A stretch of DNA of 64,000 nt from Pseudofabraea citricarpa (Eukaryota; Ascomycota; Leotiomycetes; Helotiales; Dermateaceae): the NCBI GenBank assembly GCA_029641185.1, contig JAPWGK010000006.1:930001-994000 (forward strand). The letters run 5' to 3'. The position numbers were made by a program, and so were the translations under genes. Below are positions 24,525 through 34,726 of the stretch, in pieces. Positions within the stretch are counted from its first letter, which is position 1; every line of letters begins with the position of its first letter. A model generated the notes under the pieces. That model was not told the origin of the DNA and searched no databases. It saw only the letters and a program-made list of their open reading frames with translations.

Positions 24525-24875
24525 GGCGCTGTACGATATTCTGGGAAAATCATCGTACGGGGGATCACAGCGGGACAAGGCTATTTCATCACCACGTGAA
24601 GTTCTTGAACGTATATCAGGTACTCATCACATCTCCACAACCCCCTCTAACACGTCAATCCAAGGTTCAAAATTATAGTATTATTACGCCGTAATAAATT
24701 TCAAAAAGAATAGATCGCTTTTTCTGACTAGAGTAAATAGTAGCCTCCCCAGATCCCCATGCATGATGCATCTAGTTCAAATTACGCCAACAAAAGAAAT
24801 GTCTATGTCCATGTGCCACTACCTCACCCCACTAAATGACAAAACGCCTACAAATGAAAATGCCTGCCTGTCTGT

Positions 24876-27800
24876 CTATGACCGTGTCCCACCACTATCC
24901 TTGCCACTGCTCGCATTGCTCCTTGCATTGCTCTCGCTTCGCAGCCGGCCAACGAGTAGATGATTATTCCCTTTCCCCTGGTGGCCTCCACTGTGGTCGC
25001 GGATAGCCTCCTCAAATCTTTTCGATGTCCCTATAACCCGCGCGCCGATAATATGCAACGCATCATAGTTCCTGGCTAATTGCCACTCCAAGCGAGGAAT
25101 CTCAAACTCGGAGATTCCTTGGATCCGGATTTCGTTTTGATTGATACTCTCGTCTAGTTGTGACAGAACAGAGTCTATCTCCTTGATAACCTTTTTGTTT
25201 CCTTCGTATATTATCCCTTTCACCTGTGCACCTGTCTCAAGAACCGTCTTGTCGACCCTACAAATAGCAGCGGATATCGATTTCACTGATGAGCTAGTCG
25301 CCAATCCAGTTAAGACCTCCCCATTTGCTTCGACCGCAACTTGAGTCTCTTGAATTGTGCGTAGGAGGGACGGAACATGTATCTCCTCAATTTTTGAGTC
25401 CAAGGTCTTGGTAGAAGTGTGGACAACTTCAACCCTCGATTTGATCGTCTCAAGCGTTGTCTTGTTGCTGATCTCAGCCTTTGTGATTGCTTCCCGTATG
25501 CTAGGCACCTCAACCACAAGCGTGGTGACACTAGAAGATATTTTCTGACTTATCTCTTGGATACTCGATAGTACAGCGCCGTTTGCTTGAATAGCTTGCA
25601 GTGTTTGCAAATATGATTTATCCACTGTTGACCCAAGATCTGTGATCGCGGTGATCGAGTTTTGGACCTCAGCGCTAGTTGACACCTTGCCATCAATACC
25701 TGAAAGCACCATTTCGCTTGCTTTGGTGGTCTGTTCCAACCTTTGAATGGCATTATTGATTGATTCAATGGATTCCATCGCCCGTGTCAATGTTGGATCC
25801 AATTTACTGAGACCAATAGCAATCTTGGGAAGGCGGTCATCCAAAACAACCTTCATGTCATTTGTCGTGGTGGAGACGTCCATGTTGATGCACTTTAGAT
25901 TGTCTTGTATCTTTTTATCATGTTCCTTAAACAGAGCTTCAAGTGAACCGACCGTGGCTAATAGCTCAGTAGTTGCCTTTCCAGTTGCAGAAGTGACATG
26001 AGACCTAAGAACTTCCGACAAAGCCTCGGTAGATTTAGCATTTTCGGAGATGATATGTGACTTGGTGACTAGAATTTCTTCAGTAGTCGCAGAAATTTGC
26101 TTCGTGGTTTCAGAAGCCATTTTGGATATAGAATCAATATCTGTACGGAGGGCGTCAAAAGGACTCAAGTCAATCGCCTTTATTTCGGCGCGGAGGACCT
26201 TTGTCGATGTCGCAATCCTGGAATCAACGTCCTTTATGTTTATTTCAAGACCCGCAGCCACATCATTCACCGAGTTCGTAATACTGCGAGTGGTATCAAG
26301 AATGTCTCGATTGATTGCCGTTTGTATTTCCTGGATAGCGGATTGAAGGGCATCTTGGCCCATCTTGATCTTGGTGTCGAGCTCAACTGTCCTTTCACAA
26401 ATAGTGGCTGATGAGCATTCGTTCTTGAGTGCAACTTGTTTGACGCTACCAACATCGTTCAGAATCTTGGAGCAGATCTCCTCGAATTGCTGAGAGTCAT
26501 GCATGATATTTTCAATTGATTTAGTCGTATCCGCTGCAGTCTTCTGTACCAATTCGATGCCTGGAAGAATCGCTCCCTCACAAGAAGCGCGAACATCCTC
26601 AAGAAGCAACTTCACGGACTCTAGACCACCAAGTAATTCGGATAGCACCGTGTTGTCTTGAATGGACTGCAGAGATTGTAATACGGTAGATCCTTGTGAG
26701 AATTGCTTCTCAGACATCTCATTGATAGCCTTGAGTATGTCGTCACCTCGCTGATTATGCTGTATGTCATGAAGCAAATCTTTTGTATTGGAAATTTCCT
26801 TCGCAGTTGTATCCAATGCCGTCTTCATATCTGTCTTGAGCGATGCAAACCCTTCGAGAACTTCGGATCCCGATGCGGTTTTCTCTAGTATGGTCCTACT
26901 AGAACGGACTTCCTGAAGAATATCTGCTATTGGCTTTGGATCATCGACTAAGCATCGGACTTCTTCAATTGCAGACTTGTGCCCTTCGGACTGGGCCACA
27001 ATAGAGTTCAAGCCCGTGGATATCTTTTCATTAAGAGAATCAAGGTCCCCTACGAGCTTAACAAGTACAGAATCAATACTCTCTGAGGCGGCGAAAACCT
27101 TTGTGCTGGTAGTAGAAAGTGCTTTTGATATATTCTCTTCGATAGACGACTTGTTTTCCTCGGCCACCGTTAACAGTGAGCCGAAGTTGTCCTTTACCTT
27201 TCCGTCCAGCGTAGAGACAAGATCGGCAATCTTTTCTGTCGACGATTCTAAAGCTATCGATTTGGAGAGAATATCCGTGCAGATATTCGCGTTCTGTGAC
27301 AACGCGGCCTTGTTTTCGATCAGAATATCATACGATTCAAACACCTTCTGCGAGAGTTCCACTATAGGCTTGAAAGTGCTAATTGCTTGTAAAGTAACAC
27401 CATGTCTCTCAAGAGTTTCCGTGATGGCCTGGAGTTTGATTTGTAGACCGCTAACTTCTGCTTCCCGTGAAGATTCTTTGGCAGCGGCGTTCTCAAATCC
27501 ACTCGAGATGGTTGCTGCGTTGTGCTCTATTTGAGAAATTGTGTCTTTATGCAATTCTTCCATGGCGTGCTGCGTATTAATAGAGTTTTGTTTCAAAGCA
27601 TCTAATGCTGTAGAATTCTTCAAGTTCAACTCCTGAGAGTCTTGCAGTGCTGACATCAACTCAGCGCCTTTAAGACCCGCAAGAGAAGCAACTTGAATAT
27701 CTACACTCGAGATCAAATGGTCCACTCTTGATTTGAAGGTTTCGTTGCCCGAATTGACACAATTGGCGATATCCGTCAAGGAAGCTACAGATTCACTCCG

Positions 27801-29633
27801 GAACTCTTGAAGTGACACATGAGTCGTATTAATGCTCTCGGATTGGAGATTGAGATCGGACTTAGTTGATGTGGTTGTATCCAAAATCGATTCTAAGGTG
27901 GTGCTGATAGAATGCATTTCGTCTGTTGATGTCCTTCCGGTATCTTGTATTTTAACGAGTATTTCTTCAAGTTTGGAAGTATCCTGCGGCAGGGAAATTT
28001 CACGTTGAATGTGTTGGAGGGAATCTCCTTGGGTCAAAAGTTGCTCATTTATCGATGATTCCACTTTCAAAATACTTGCCTTCAGATCCTCCAATTTAGT
28101 TGTATGCGAATCAAGAGGTGTAGTATCCAGAACACCCAATTGTTTCTCCACTCGTGTCAAATTTGTCGCGAGACTACCCAGTTGCTGCGTGTGAGACGTG
28201 AGAGGCGTCGTGTCCAAGGTCGATAGATGGGTATCAACTTTAGTTAACATAGATGTTATAGAGCTTAATTTGTCGGAATGAGATACAAGTGGTGTAGTGT
28301 CCAGCAAGTTCACATTCTCTTCAAGTCGTGACAAGTTGGATGCCAAACTTTCCAGAGACCGCGTATGAGATACCAGTGGTGTCGTGTCTAGCAAATTCAC
28401 ATGCCCCTCAAGTCGTGACAAGTTGGATGCCAGACTTTCCAGGGACAGTGTATGAGATTTTAGAGGTGTTGTATCCAGTGAATCAAGCTGTTTCCGGACG
28501 CCTTTGATCCCCTCCTTTACGGAAGTTGTGTCTGACTCCAGTGCTTTTAAACTCTTGCTGCGACTAGTTTCATCCTTAGAGATTTGCTTTTGAGTTGACT
28601 CAACCAAGGAACTGACTTTGGCCGTCTCTAGGATTACTTTCTCAAGTCCTGAAGTGTTGGCCTCTTCGAAGGAAGTAATCCTGTCCTGGGTAGTTCGGAT
28701 AGCTCTTCCCAGTTCCTCACAAGCCCCAACCACTCGCCTCTGCTGAGCGTCGACTCTCTTGCCTAAGGTACGTTCCAATTCCCAAATTCGGTCACTAAGA
28801 ATAGTGTTTTGATCCTGAAGCTCATTTGATATCTCGCCGAAGCGAATGGCCGACCTCAGATCCGAATTCACTACCGAGCCATCGAGCGTTTCGATAGTTT
28901 CTTCGAGAGACTTAATCCGGTCATCCATTGATCCGAGCGATTTAAGAATCTTGTCCTGTCCAGCAGCAAGATCCTCCATCTCCTTTCTATAGTCCGGGAT
29001 GTCGTTGAGAATATTTTCTTGTCGGGCAGCAAGGTCTTCCAACTCCTTCCTATAGTCTGGGATGCTACTTAGAATTTTCTCTTGGCCAGCTGCGAGATCT
29101 TCCATGTCCTTCCTATAGTTCGGGATGCTACTTAGAATCTTCTCTTGGCCAGCTGCGAGATCTTTCACCTCCTTCCTATAGTCCGGGATGCCATTCAGAA
29201 TCTTCTCTTGTCCAGTAGCAAGATCATCCATCTCCTTCCTGTAGTCCGGGATATCTAGGCTGGTCAGGTGATCTTCAATTGGTTTCAGAAAAGCCGGAAA
29301 CTCGTCCATACGGGTTTGCAAAGTGGACTCCAAGTTCAAACTGTTCGTTTTGAGTTGGTTTAGTTTTTCCTGTTGTCGAGCAGCGGCTGGGTCGAGCTGC
29401 GAGGCCACGGCCTCCTTGAAGGCATCGCTGTTGAAGGCGGCCAGGACGGCGTCCTCGATGAGTTTCTGGAAATTCCGCTCATGGTCCTCCTTTTCCTGCG
29501 CAGCCCGGGTCTTGGGCACAGCGAGGGCAGTGGCAGGTCTGGTGGGCAGCGCGCCGGAGCCAGCTGAGATTCCCGAGTACGATCGATGCCGCTTCTCCTT
29601 CCACCACCCGATCGGCGACCCCTTCATAGACAT
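24876..29633 (-). CDS. Giant coiled-coil protein with two kinds of tandem repeat, function unknown
   Basis: One uninterrupted frame of 1585 residues from ATG 29633. I recognise no catalytic domain, signal peptide or membrane segment. Residues 128-232 are five near-identical copies of a 21-residue unit, type IPDYRKEMEDLAAGQEKILSS, equal to three heptads. Residues 386-530 are five copies of a 29-residue unit that starts LDTTPLxSHT and continues with LESLASNLSRLE-type heptads. The rest is low in Pro, Gly and aromatics and full of Leu/Ile/Val in heptad spacing with Ser, Thr, Glu, Lys and Asp. This fits a very long coiled-coil rod. The N-terminus (GWWKEKRHRSYSG) is basic and aromatic and could bind membrane or a partner. 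It could be a tether, septal or cytoskeletal rod; this is speculation. It sits alone in a gene-poor island. Confidence 0.85.
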   Translation of the reverse strand: MSMKGSPIGWWKEKRHRSYSGISAGSGALPTRPATALAVPKTRAAQEKEDHERNFQKLIEDAVLAAFNSDAFKEAVASQLDPAAARQQEKLNQLKTNSLNLESTLQTRMDEFPAFLKPIEDHLTSLDIPDYRKEMDDLATGQEKILNGIPDYRKEVKDLAAGQEKILSSIPNYRKDMEDLAAGQEKILSSIPDYRKELEDLAARQENILNDIPDYRKEMEDLAAGQDKILKSLGSMDDRIKSLEETIETLDGSVVNSDLRSAIRFGEISNELQDQNTILSDRIWELERTLGKRVDAQQRRVVGACEELGRAIRTTQDRITSFEEANTSGLEKVILETAKVSSLVESTQKQISKDETSRSKSLKALESDTTSVKEGIKGVRKQLDSLDTTPLKSHTLSLESLASNLSRLEGHVNLLDTTPLVSHTRSLESLASNLSRLEENVNLLDTTPLVSHSDKLSSITSMLTKVDTHLSTLDTTPLTSHTQQLGSLATNLTRVEKQLGVLDTTPLDSHTTKLEDLKASILKVESSINEQLLTQGDSLQHIQREISLPQDTSKLEEILVKIQDTGRTSTDEMHSISTTLESILDTTTSTKSDLNLQSESINTTHVSLQEFRSESVASLTDIANCVNSGNETFKSRVDHLISSVDIQVASLAGLKGAELMSALQDSQELNLKNSTALDALKQNSINTQHAMEELHKDTISQIEHNAATISSGFENAAAKESSREAEVSGLQIKLQAITETLERHGVTLQAISTFKPIVELSQKVFESYDILIENKAALSQNANICTDILSKSIALESSTEKIADLVSTLDGKVKDNFGSLLTVAEENKSSIEENISKALSTTSTKVFAASESIDSVLVKLVGDLDSLNEKISTGLNSIVAQSEGHKSAIEEVRCLVDDPKPIADILQEVRSSRTILEKTASGSEVLEGFASLKTDMKTALDTTAKEISNTKDLLHDIQHNQRGDDILKAINEMSEKQFSQGSTVLQSLQSIQDNTVLSELLGGLESVKLLLEDVRASCEGAILPGIELVQKTAADTTKSIENIMHDSQQFEEICSKILNDVGSVKQVALKNECSSATICERTVELDTKIKMGQDALQSAIQEIQTAINRDILDTTRSITNSVNDVAAGLEINIKDVDSRIATSTKVLRAEIKAIDLSPFDALRTDIDSISKMASETTKQISATTEEILVTKSHIISENAKSTEALSEVLRSHVTSATGKATTELLATVGSLEALFKEHDKKIQDNLKCINMDVSTTTNDMKVVLDDRLPKIAIGLSKLDPTLTRAMESIESINNAIQRLEQTTKASEMVLSGIDGKVSTSAEVQNSITAITDLGSTVDKSYLQTLQAIQANGAVLSSIQEISQKISSSVTTLVVEVPSIREAITKAEISNKTTLETIKSRVEVVHTSTKTLDSKIEEIHVPSLLRTIQETQVAVEANGEVLTGLATSSSVKSISAAICRVDKTVLETGAQVKGIIYEGNKKVIKEIDSVLSQLDESINQNEIRIQGISEFEIPRLEWQLARNYDALHIIGARVIGTSKRFEEAIRDHSGGHQGKGNNHLLVGRLRSESNARSNASSGKDSGGTRS
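28044..28478 (-). repeat. Five tandem 87-bp coding repeats (29-residue LDTTPL units)
   Basis: Within the coiled-coil gene, units start at LDTTPL and repeat exactly every 87 bases; successive GGTGT-(A/C/T)-GT-type landmarks lie at 28291, 28378 and 28465. The two units nearest the N-terminus are most alike, and the others have drifted. Period 29 is four heptads plus one residue, so each LDTTP probably marks a hinge or stutter in the coil. Confidence 0.9.
28938..29252 (-). repeat. Five tandem 63-bp coding repeats (21-residue IPDYRKE units)
   Basis: Five contiguous units of 63 bases encode IP(D/N)YRK(E/D) followed by a heptad stretch ending in (Q)EKIL. The units are very similar at DNA level, so they are recent duplications or are kept alike by unequal exchange. 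Copy number is likely to vary between strains. Confidence 0.92.
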
Positions 29634-32331
29634 GATGAGTGAAAGCGCAAGGCGATCAGCGAGGGACCATCATAGGTATGTATGTCCTATGTCCTATGTC
29701 CTGTCTATGCGGGGGGGCAGGACTGCACAAGTGTTTTGTACAAGTCGAAGTGCAGGATCCTCTCGAAGGATGGGCTTTTGTGTTTGCATGATGGAGTTAT
29801 TTCCTTTCGGCTCGATATGTTTTCGTCTGATAAGTGGAGCCATCCCATCATGCCATGACACGCGCGGGCGTAGCGGGGCGCCAGCTCACGAGTCTGTGCT
29901 GTTCCGGAACGAGGGTAATAATACAGTGACAGCTATACCGTAGATGCCCAGGGGATAGTGGCTTGTTGTGGATTCTCGAAGCAATAAACATTCTGAGTTG
30001 AATCATACAGTACCAATACTTGGACACTTGAACCCATCTGCTAATATCGGTAAACAGGTCTCATAATAACATCCATTTTATATACCTGCCTAGGTAAGTA
30101 AGACCAGTTATGCGGAGTATCCGCGAGAGTGGCACCATCTATTTTAGTGTAGCGCTAGCTATTAAGCTGCTTGTTTTCGTGTTTATATGGAGGCTGATTG
30201 GCCAAACTATGAATACACTTTTAATTGATCACGTGCACGAACAATCGTTCACCGCCTTGATATTCAGATTAGCGAGATCTACCATCGGATTGCCAGCAAA
30301 AGGAAGAAGATTGAATGGGGTCGATAGTCTCATAGAATCATACAAATGCCCCGAGGTTAGCAAGACACATGATTTTCCATATTTGATCTTCATTTTGTTT
30401 GGATTACATTTGATGACGTGATTACAGTTGGTTTAAGCGCTGTTTAGCTACTCAACACATGGCACGCGACATGTGCAACTTCCACCAAAACCACACCACC
30501 TTCTGATAAATTTCCAAAATTTACCTATATTCTTACGAACTGAAATCCTCCAATTTATTACCGATAGAATTGACATGTAAAATGACACTGGAGCTAAGGC
30601 TGTTTCGCAGCCGGGTGACGTAAGACGACTAACGGCTTACTCCCGGAAAATCATCTTACAGTACCTCGGGAGGCTTCAGTCATGGCTGAACACGGAAAGT
30701 CTGTGACCATTCCAAAAAAAAAATAGAGGGATCTTTAGAGTCCTATTCATCTACAGACTCTTTTTTAAAAGTAAACCGAGACAGAAAGACAACAAGTTTT
30801 AAAGCACATTACAACGCCATCTTTTTACTCGGATTTGAAATGAGGAGGCAGAAGCGGCGGCAGCACAAGAGCCAGGAACGGACGTCGGAACATGAACGTT
30901 TTGAGATTACTGAGCAACGTCACTTGCGTATCATTTTCATCCTTCTATACCCATCACATGGTAGCACTATATAGGGTGTGCTAGGGTCTAGCGTGCTATG
31001 TCCTGTGACATGCACACTCCCTAGACAAGCTCATGTTAAACAGTTGATCAGACACATGTTCTAGATTCAGTAGTGAGTGGAGCTGACAACAAAAGTTGAG
31101 ATGACAACAGCATGGCATAAATCACCTAGAACGACTTGATTGCTGTTAATAACAAAATGAAATGGGCGAAGATGGCCAAGTAGACAGGAGAGAAGTATGA
31201 GACCTTGTAGTTCTTTCTACCTCTATCCTTCGATCTCTCTAGGAATATGTGCCAAGGAAAATTGGACATCTTAGTTTCAGAAATCCTGCGGCCAATTGAG
31301 TTTATAATGTATTGAGAGACGCCTAGGAGCTTCAGTTGCACAGAAGCCTGTAAACTTCATTCTTTGCTTTATCGAAAAGTATCTGGTATAGCGCGCAAGA
31401 ATTCTTGGCTATTTGTGCAGTATCTGACCAAGACCTAATTTTATATCAATGGCTCTAGCCCATATATACTCCCAAGGAGAAAATGAGTTTATCTACAGTA
31501 TATCAAATGCTAGTCCAAAACACAGTCTAAGCGAGCATGTCCGTATATAAGGCCCACAACACCGCATCATCGTGCAACACCTCTTGGCATGCACTGTTCA
31601 GGAGCGTGTCAGGCAAAATGCCAATGATGACAGATGAATTCTATGCTGGATCTGTTAAGAGGAGTTTCAAATATACCGTGCCTGACTCCGGTTAAGTTTA
31701 GAACAAATTAACAATCATATCCTTAGCCTCTATCACGAAAACACGACATGCAACAGGTGACGGAGATAGCTAGATATTTGCAGTGGCGAAAGCTTTTTAG
31801 AATGAGCATGCTTTCACCTTCACCCATTCGTTGCTTTTGTTCGTGGCACTCTAGCTCCGACAAATCAGCCATGCCTTATGATCTGACAACAGCATGCCAT
31901 CTGACAATAGGAGAGAGTAGCCAGTGCAGATTCTAGGCAAAACTCGTGTGGATTCTGCGTCTTATTACCTTTCGAGTATAGTTATGTCGTCTCCATATTA
32001 TGTCCTGCCACTTGTCCTCGTGATAGCCAAGTTACGTCTGTCTTTGTGGTTGTGGTCAGAGGAAATCCCTCAATGTTTCAAAATTTATACTATACAATGG
32101 AAGACTTACCAAGTCTACGTTAAGAAGTGCACTTATCCTCAACTACAGCTCTTGGCTTCGTAAGGCAGGATTCCTCCTTGTTCTGACATATGGCTTCAAG
32201 TCGTTGAGGTAACAGGACAAGAACGTATCTAAGGATGCGAGGAAAGATTTTGTTCATGTCTGACCGCTTCGTGAAAATCTCGTGGCACAGCTGACTCTCG
32301 GCCAAAAAAAGAAAAGAAAAAAGAAGCTGTG
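29634..32331. other. AT-rich gene-free stretch between coiled-coil and zinc-finger genes
   Basis: About 2.7 kb. The first 50 bases upstream of the coiled-coil gene hold three copies of TCCTATG/TCCTGT (29681-29709) and a short G-run. A TACCTAGGTA-like palindrome lies near 30084-30100. The 103-codon frame at 30110-30421 (+) begins with ATG but matches nothing I know and is AT-driven. I see no transposase or reverse transcriptase. Confidence 0.45.
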
Positions 32332-33723
32332 TCAAGGCTGATGTAGCGACTTGAAGTATCTAGTGGTTATTGTAAGCCCGTGAGCTTGCTTCATATGACG
32401 ATCCCGGTTATCAACACGATTGAAGGGTCTACCCCCCTCAAAGCGAGAGCAGGTAATCATGGCGCAGTAGAACTTAGTATTAGAATGAATACTCTTGACA
32501 TGTCGATCAAGGTCTTTGCAGAGCGTGAATGGCTTCAGGTGTGGGCAATAAGGACATGATCTCCTCCTCGATGGATAATCCATATATGCCGTGTCACTTA
32601 GTGTGATATCGGAATGATGTACGTCTCCAGTTGACTGGGGACTGCTTTGTACAGATTCGGTATCTTCGTCGCGTAATCTTAGAGATGTCGCTTGCATGAA
32701 GTCGGGGTTATCTTCCACATGATCGTTCTCGTCTAATTCTATGATCTGGTGGGACCGAGAAGAACATGGAGACGAACTGGCTAATCTACGAGAGGACATG
32801 ACGCGTTGAAGTCCAACTTCGTAATTTTGCCTGAGCAGTTCCGAAAGAACCACGTATGTTTCTTGGGAGCCCCAAGCGCCACGGACTGGATAGTACGAGG
32901 CTTCCCAGAACCCACTAGATCTCCGCCTCCTACCCAAGCCCACGGCATAATCACGTCCGGAAGATCGGTGGGGTGAGAGGCTAGGTATCATATACGGCGT
33001 ACCGACAGTTTGATGGAAATCCGTTCGAGGAACAAGCGTCGAGTGGCGTTTCCAGAAGTAGAGAAACCAACGCATGTACTGGGTTGATGGAACGAGTAGG
33101 AAGACGATCAGTGGATGGATGGCTTCTGACAAGAATGGGTCTTGTACTAGGACGCCTCTGATCCAAGCAGCCTCGATGTCTGATTTGATCTGAGAGACCC
33201 ACTCTGTACAGTCCTGAAACCAGTTCAGGATAATCTGTGAGGATGGCAACGGCTCGGAATTCCGAGGAGAGGTCAAATCAGAAGGTAGCTTTCCATGAAG
33301 CTCTCTGGGTGGTGTCATGATGGCTCCGTACAGTTGGACTATCTGTCGCCCAGTTTGTGAAAGATCATCCGGTTTCGTTTGCTGGATCTCTTGAACAATC
33401 TCGGATGATACTGTAATCCAGTCTGTCAGGTACTGGAGCATGATCCTGACGAGTGTGGCGTAGTCAGGAGTGGAGGAGACATGCTCTGGCATGGTCGTAT
33501 TGTACTCAGCAATAGAAGTGACCAGGCTCATGGCCTCAAATCTGCATAACTCCAAGGAATCGCCTTGGTCATATTGATAGGTCCTGAAAAATTCGTTCAG
33601 GGCCACCCCTACTGTAGTGGCTCGATATCGTAGTAACACCAATGCCTGGAGAGACTTTGGTGTTAAAGTCGTCGCTATGTCGAGCTTTTTTCGTGGCGGT
33701 TGATAAAAATCTTTGTCTTCCAT
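32332..33723 (-). CDS. Orphan protein with C-terminal paired C2H2-like zinc fingers
   Basis: A single exon of 463 residues from ATG 33723. The first 330 residues are predicted mostly helical and match no domain I recognise. A Ser-rich acidic linker follows. The last 70 residues hold two Cys2-His2-like fingers: CPYC followed by HVKSIH, and CAMITC followed by HMKQAH, both with a four-residue His spacing. Proteins of this plan, a long unknown N-terminus with two terminal degenerate fingers, are numerous and variable in Leotiomycetes and Sordariomycetes. They are often called hypothetical C2H2 proteins. DNA binding is possible but unproved. The gene lies alone in an AT-rich island. Confidence 0.75.
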   Translation of the reverse strand: MEDKDFYQPPRKKLDIATTLTPKSLQALVLLRYRATTVGVALNEFFRTYQYDQGDSLELCRFEAMSLVTSIAEYNTTMPEHVSSTPDYATLVRIMLQYLTDWITVSSEIVQEIQQTKPDDLSQTGRQIVQLYGAIMTPPRELHGKLPSDLTSPRNSEPLPSSQIILNWFQDCTEWVSQIKSDIEAAWIRGVLVQDPFLSEAIHPLIVFLLVPSTQYMRWFLYFWKRHSTLVPRTDFHQTVGTPYMIPSLSPHRSSGRDYAVGLGRRRRSSGFWEASYYPVRGAWGSQETYVVLSELLRQNYEVGLQRVMSSRRLASSSPCSSRSHQIIELDENDHVEDNPDFMQATSLRLRDEDTESVQSSPQSTGDVHHSDITLSDTAYMDYPSRRRSCPYCPHLKPFTLCKDLDRHVKSIHSNTKFYCAMITCSRFEGGRPFNRVDNRDRHMKQAHGLTITTRYFKSLHQP

Positions 33724-34726
33724 TTTCGGACGTCAGGGTTTGCTGCTAGTAACTGAGATTAATTATGCAGCTGATATTTGGATTTATTCATAGTCCGCAT
33801 TTCAAGACAGCAAGGCTATCACGGGAAAATTGTCCTGCTTTCTAAATTCCGTCTGGAACGCCCAAAACTTTTTGTTTGATAGCCTTATGAGAATATGTTT
33901 CTGACATAAGCGGCAACCATCAGGCAGTTGTACAACTGCCGCTGCTGACAACGGAAGATGCCAGCATGCAGGCTAGCTGATTAATAGGCCGTATTACTTT
34001 TAAAATTCCTTCGATGATTATGAACCCATTTATTCAGATCGTAAATTAGCATTGAATAGCTAGTTCTGCAGTCACTAGAGCAAATAGATCCAACATAGGG
34101 GGAAATGCTGTACTCATCTAAGGTTTTGGCTTATTCAACGGAAGGATTTTGGATTTTCTTAACCTGGCATATTGCCTGAGTACCTACCTATACAACACTG
34201 CTAAGCTGACATGCATATCCGAAAAGCCGTGAAGGCAGCAAATCACAGTCTAGCATGTAGTATATAAATGTACTTATGCATATTCCAAACTGTAATACAT
34301 GCTTTTTGTCAGCTGGTGGCTTATTGACAGATTAAGCGAGTAGGGTTACATTAGATATCAAATGCGTTAGGAGACCACAGGTGCCTGAGCATAATTCCCT
34401 TCATAATACATCATACAATGCTCTAAGCCTTGAACGCTCAAAACTTTGAGCTATGTTGCAAGACTTGCAACCAGTGCCTTTTTGAGATCTTTCAATCAAT
34501 TCTTCTCACTCTTTTCTTCTTCTTCTTCATGATCATCTCAATATTCTCATAGCAATGTGAAGATGGGTCAAATCGTACAGACCTAGTGAGTGAGATAGAA
34601 TGTTTAAACTATGTACAAGAATTGGATATTCATTAATATTCATATCTACAAGATATACCCTTGAGATTTAATTCTTGATAGATGACTCGGTCCAACAGCA
34701 AAAAGCAGGAATTCTAAGCTTCGTAC
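33724..34726. other. AT-rich gene-free stretch
   Basis: One kilobase between the zinc-finger gene start and the MFS gene stop. A TACCTACCTA string sits at 34181-34190 and a TTC-rich run at 34501-34527. No open frame of note. Confidence 0.4.

Larger units (their letters stand above)
22919..24875. other. Gene-free AT-rich region
   Basis: About 2 kb without a supported gene. It contains an AT dinucleotide run, a polypyrimidine tract and, near 23650-23950, sequence with scattered stops that may be a decayed element. On the minus strand a 33-codon frame survives there, flanked by stops. The 24379-24678 plus-strand frame starts with ATG but encodes mainly the pyrimidine tract as Phe/Leu and is not convincing. 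Confidence 0.45.

Noticed and set aside
24379..24678. ATG-initiated 99-codon frame with a Phe/Leu-rich stretch resembling a membrane segment
   Set aside because: The apparent membrane segment is only the translated T/C tract at 24481-24524.
26977..27534. 185-codon plus-strand frame inside the coiled-coil gene
   Set aside because: Antisense shadow of the long minus-strand frame; the sense frame alone has regular heptads and repeats.
30110..30421. 103-codon frame with hydrophobic N-terminus
   Set aside because: AT-driven composition, no signal of conservation, no flanking gene structure.
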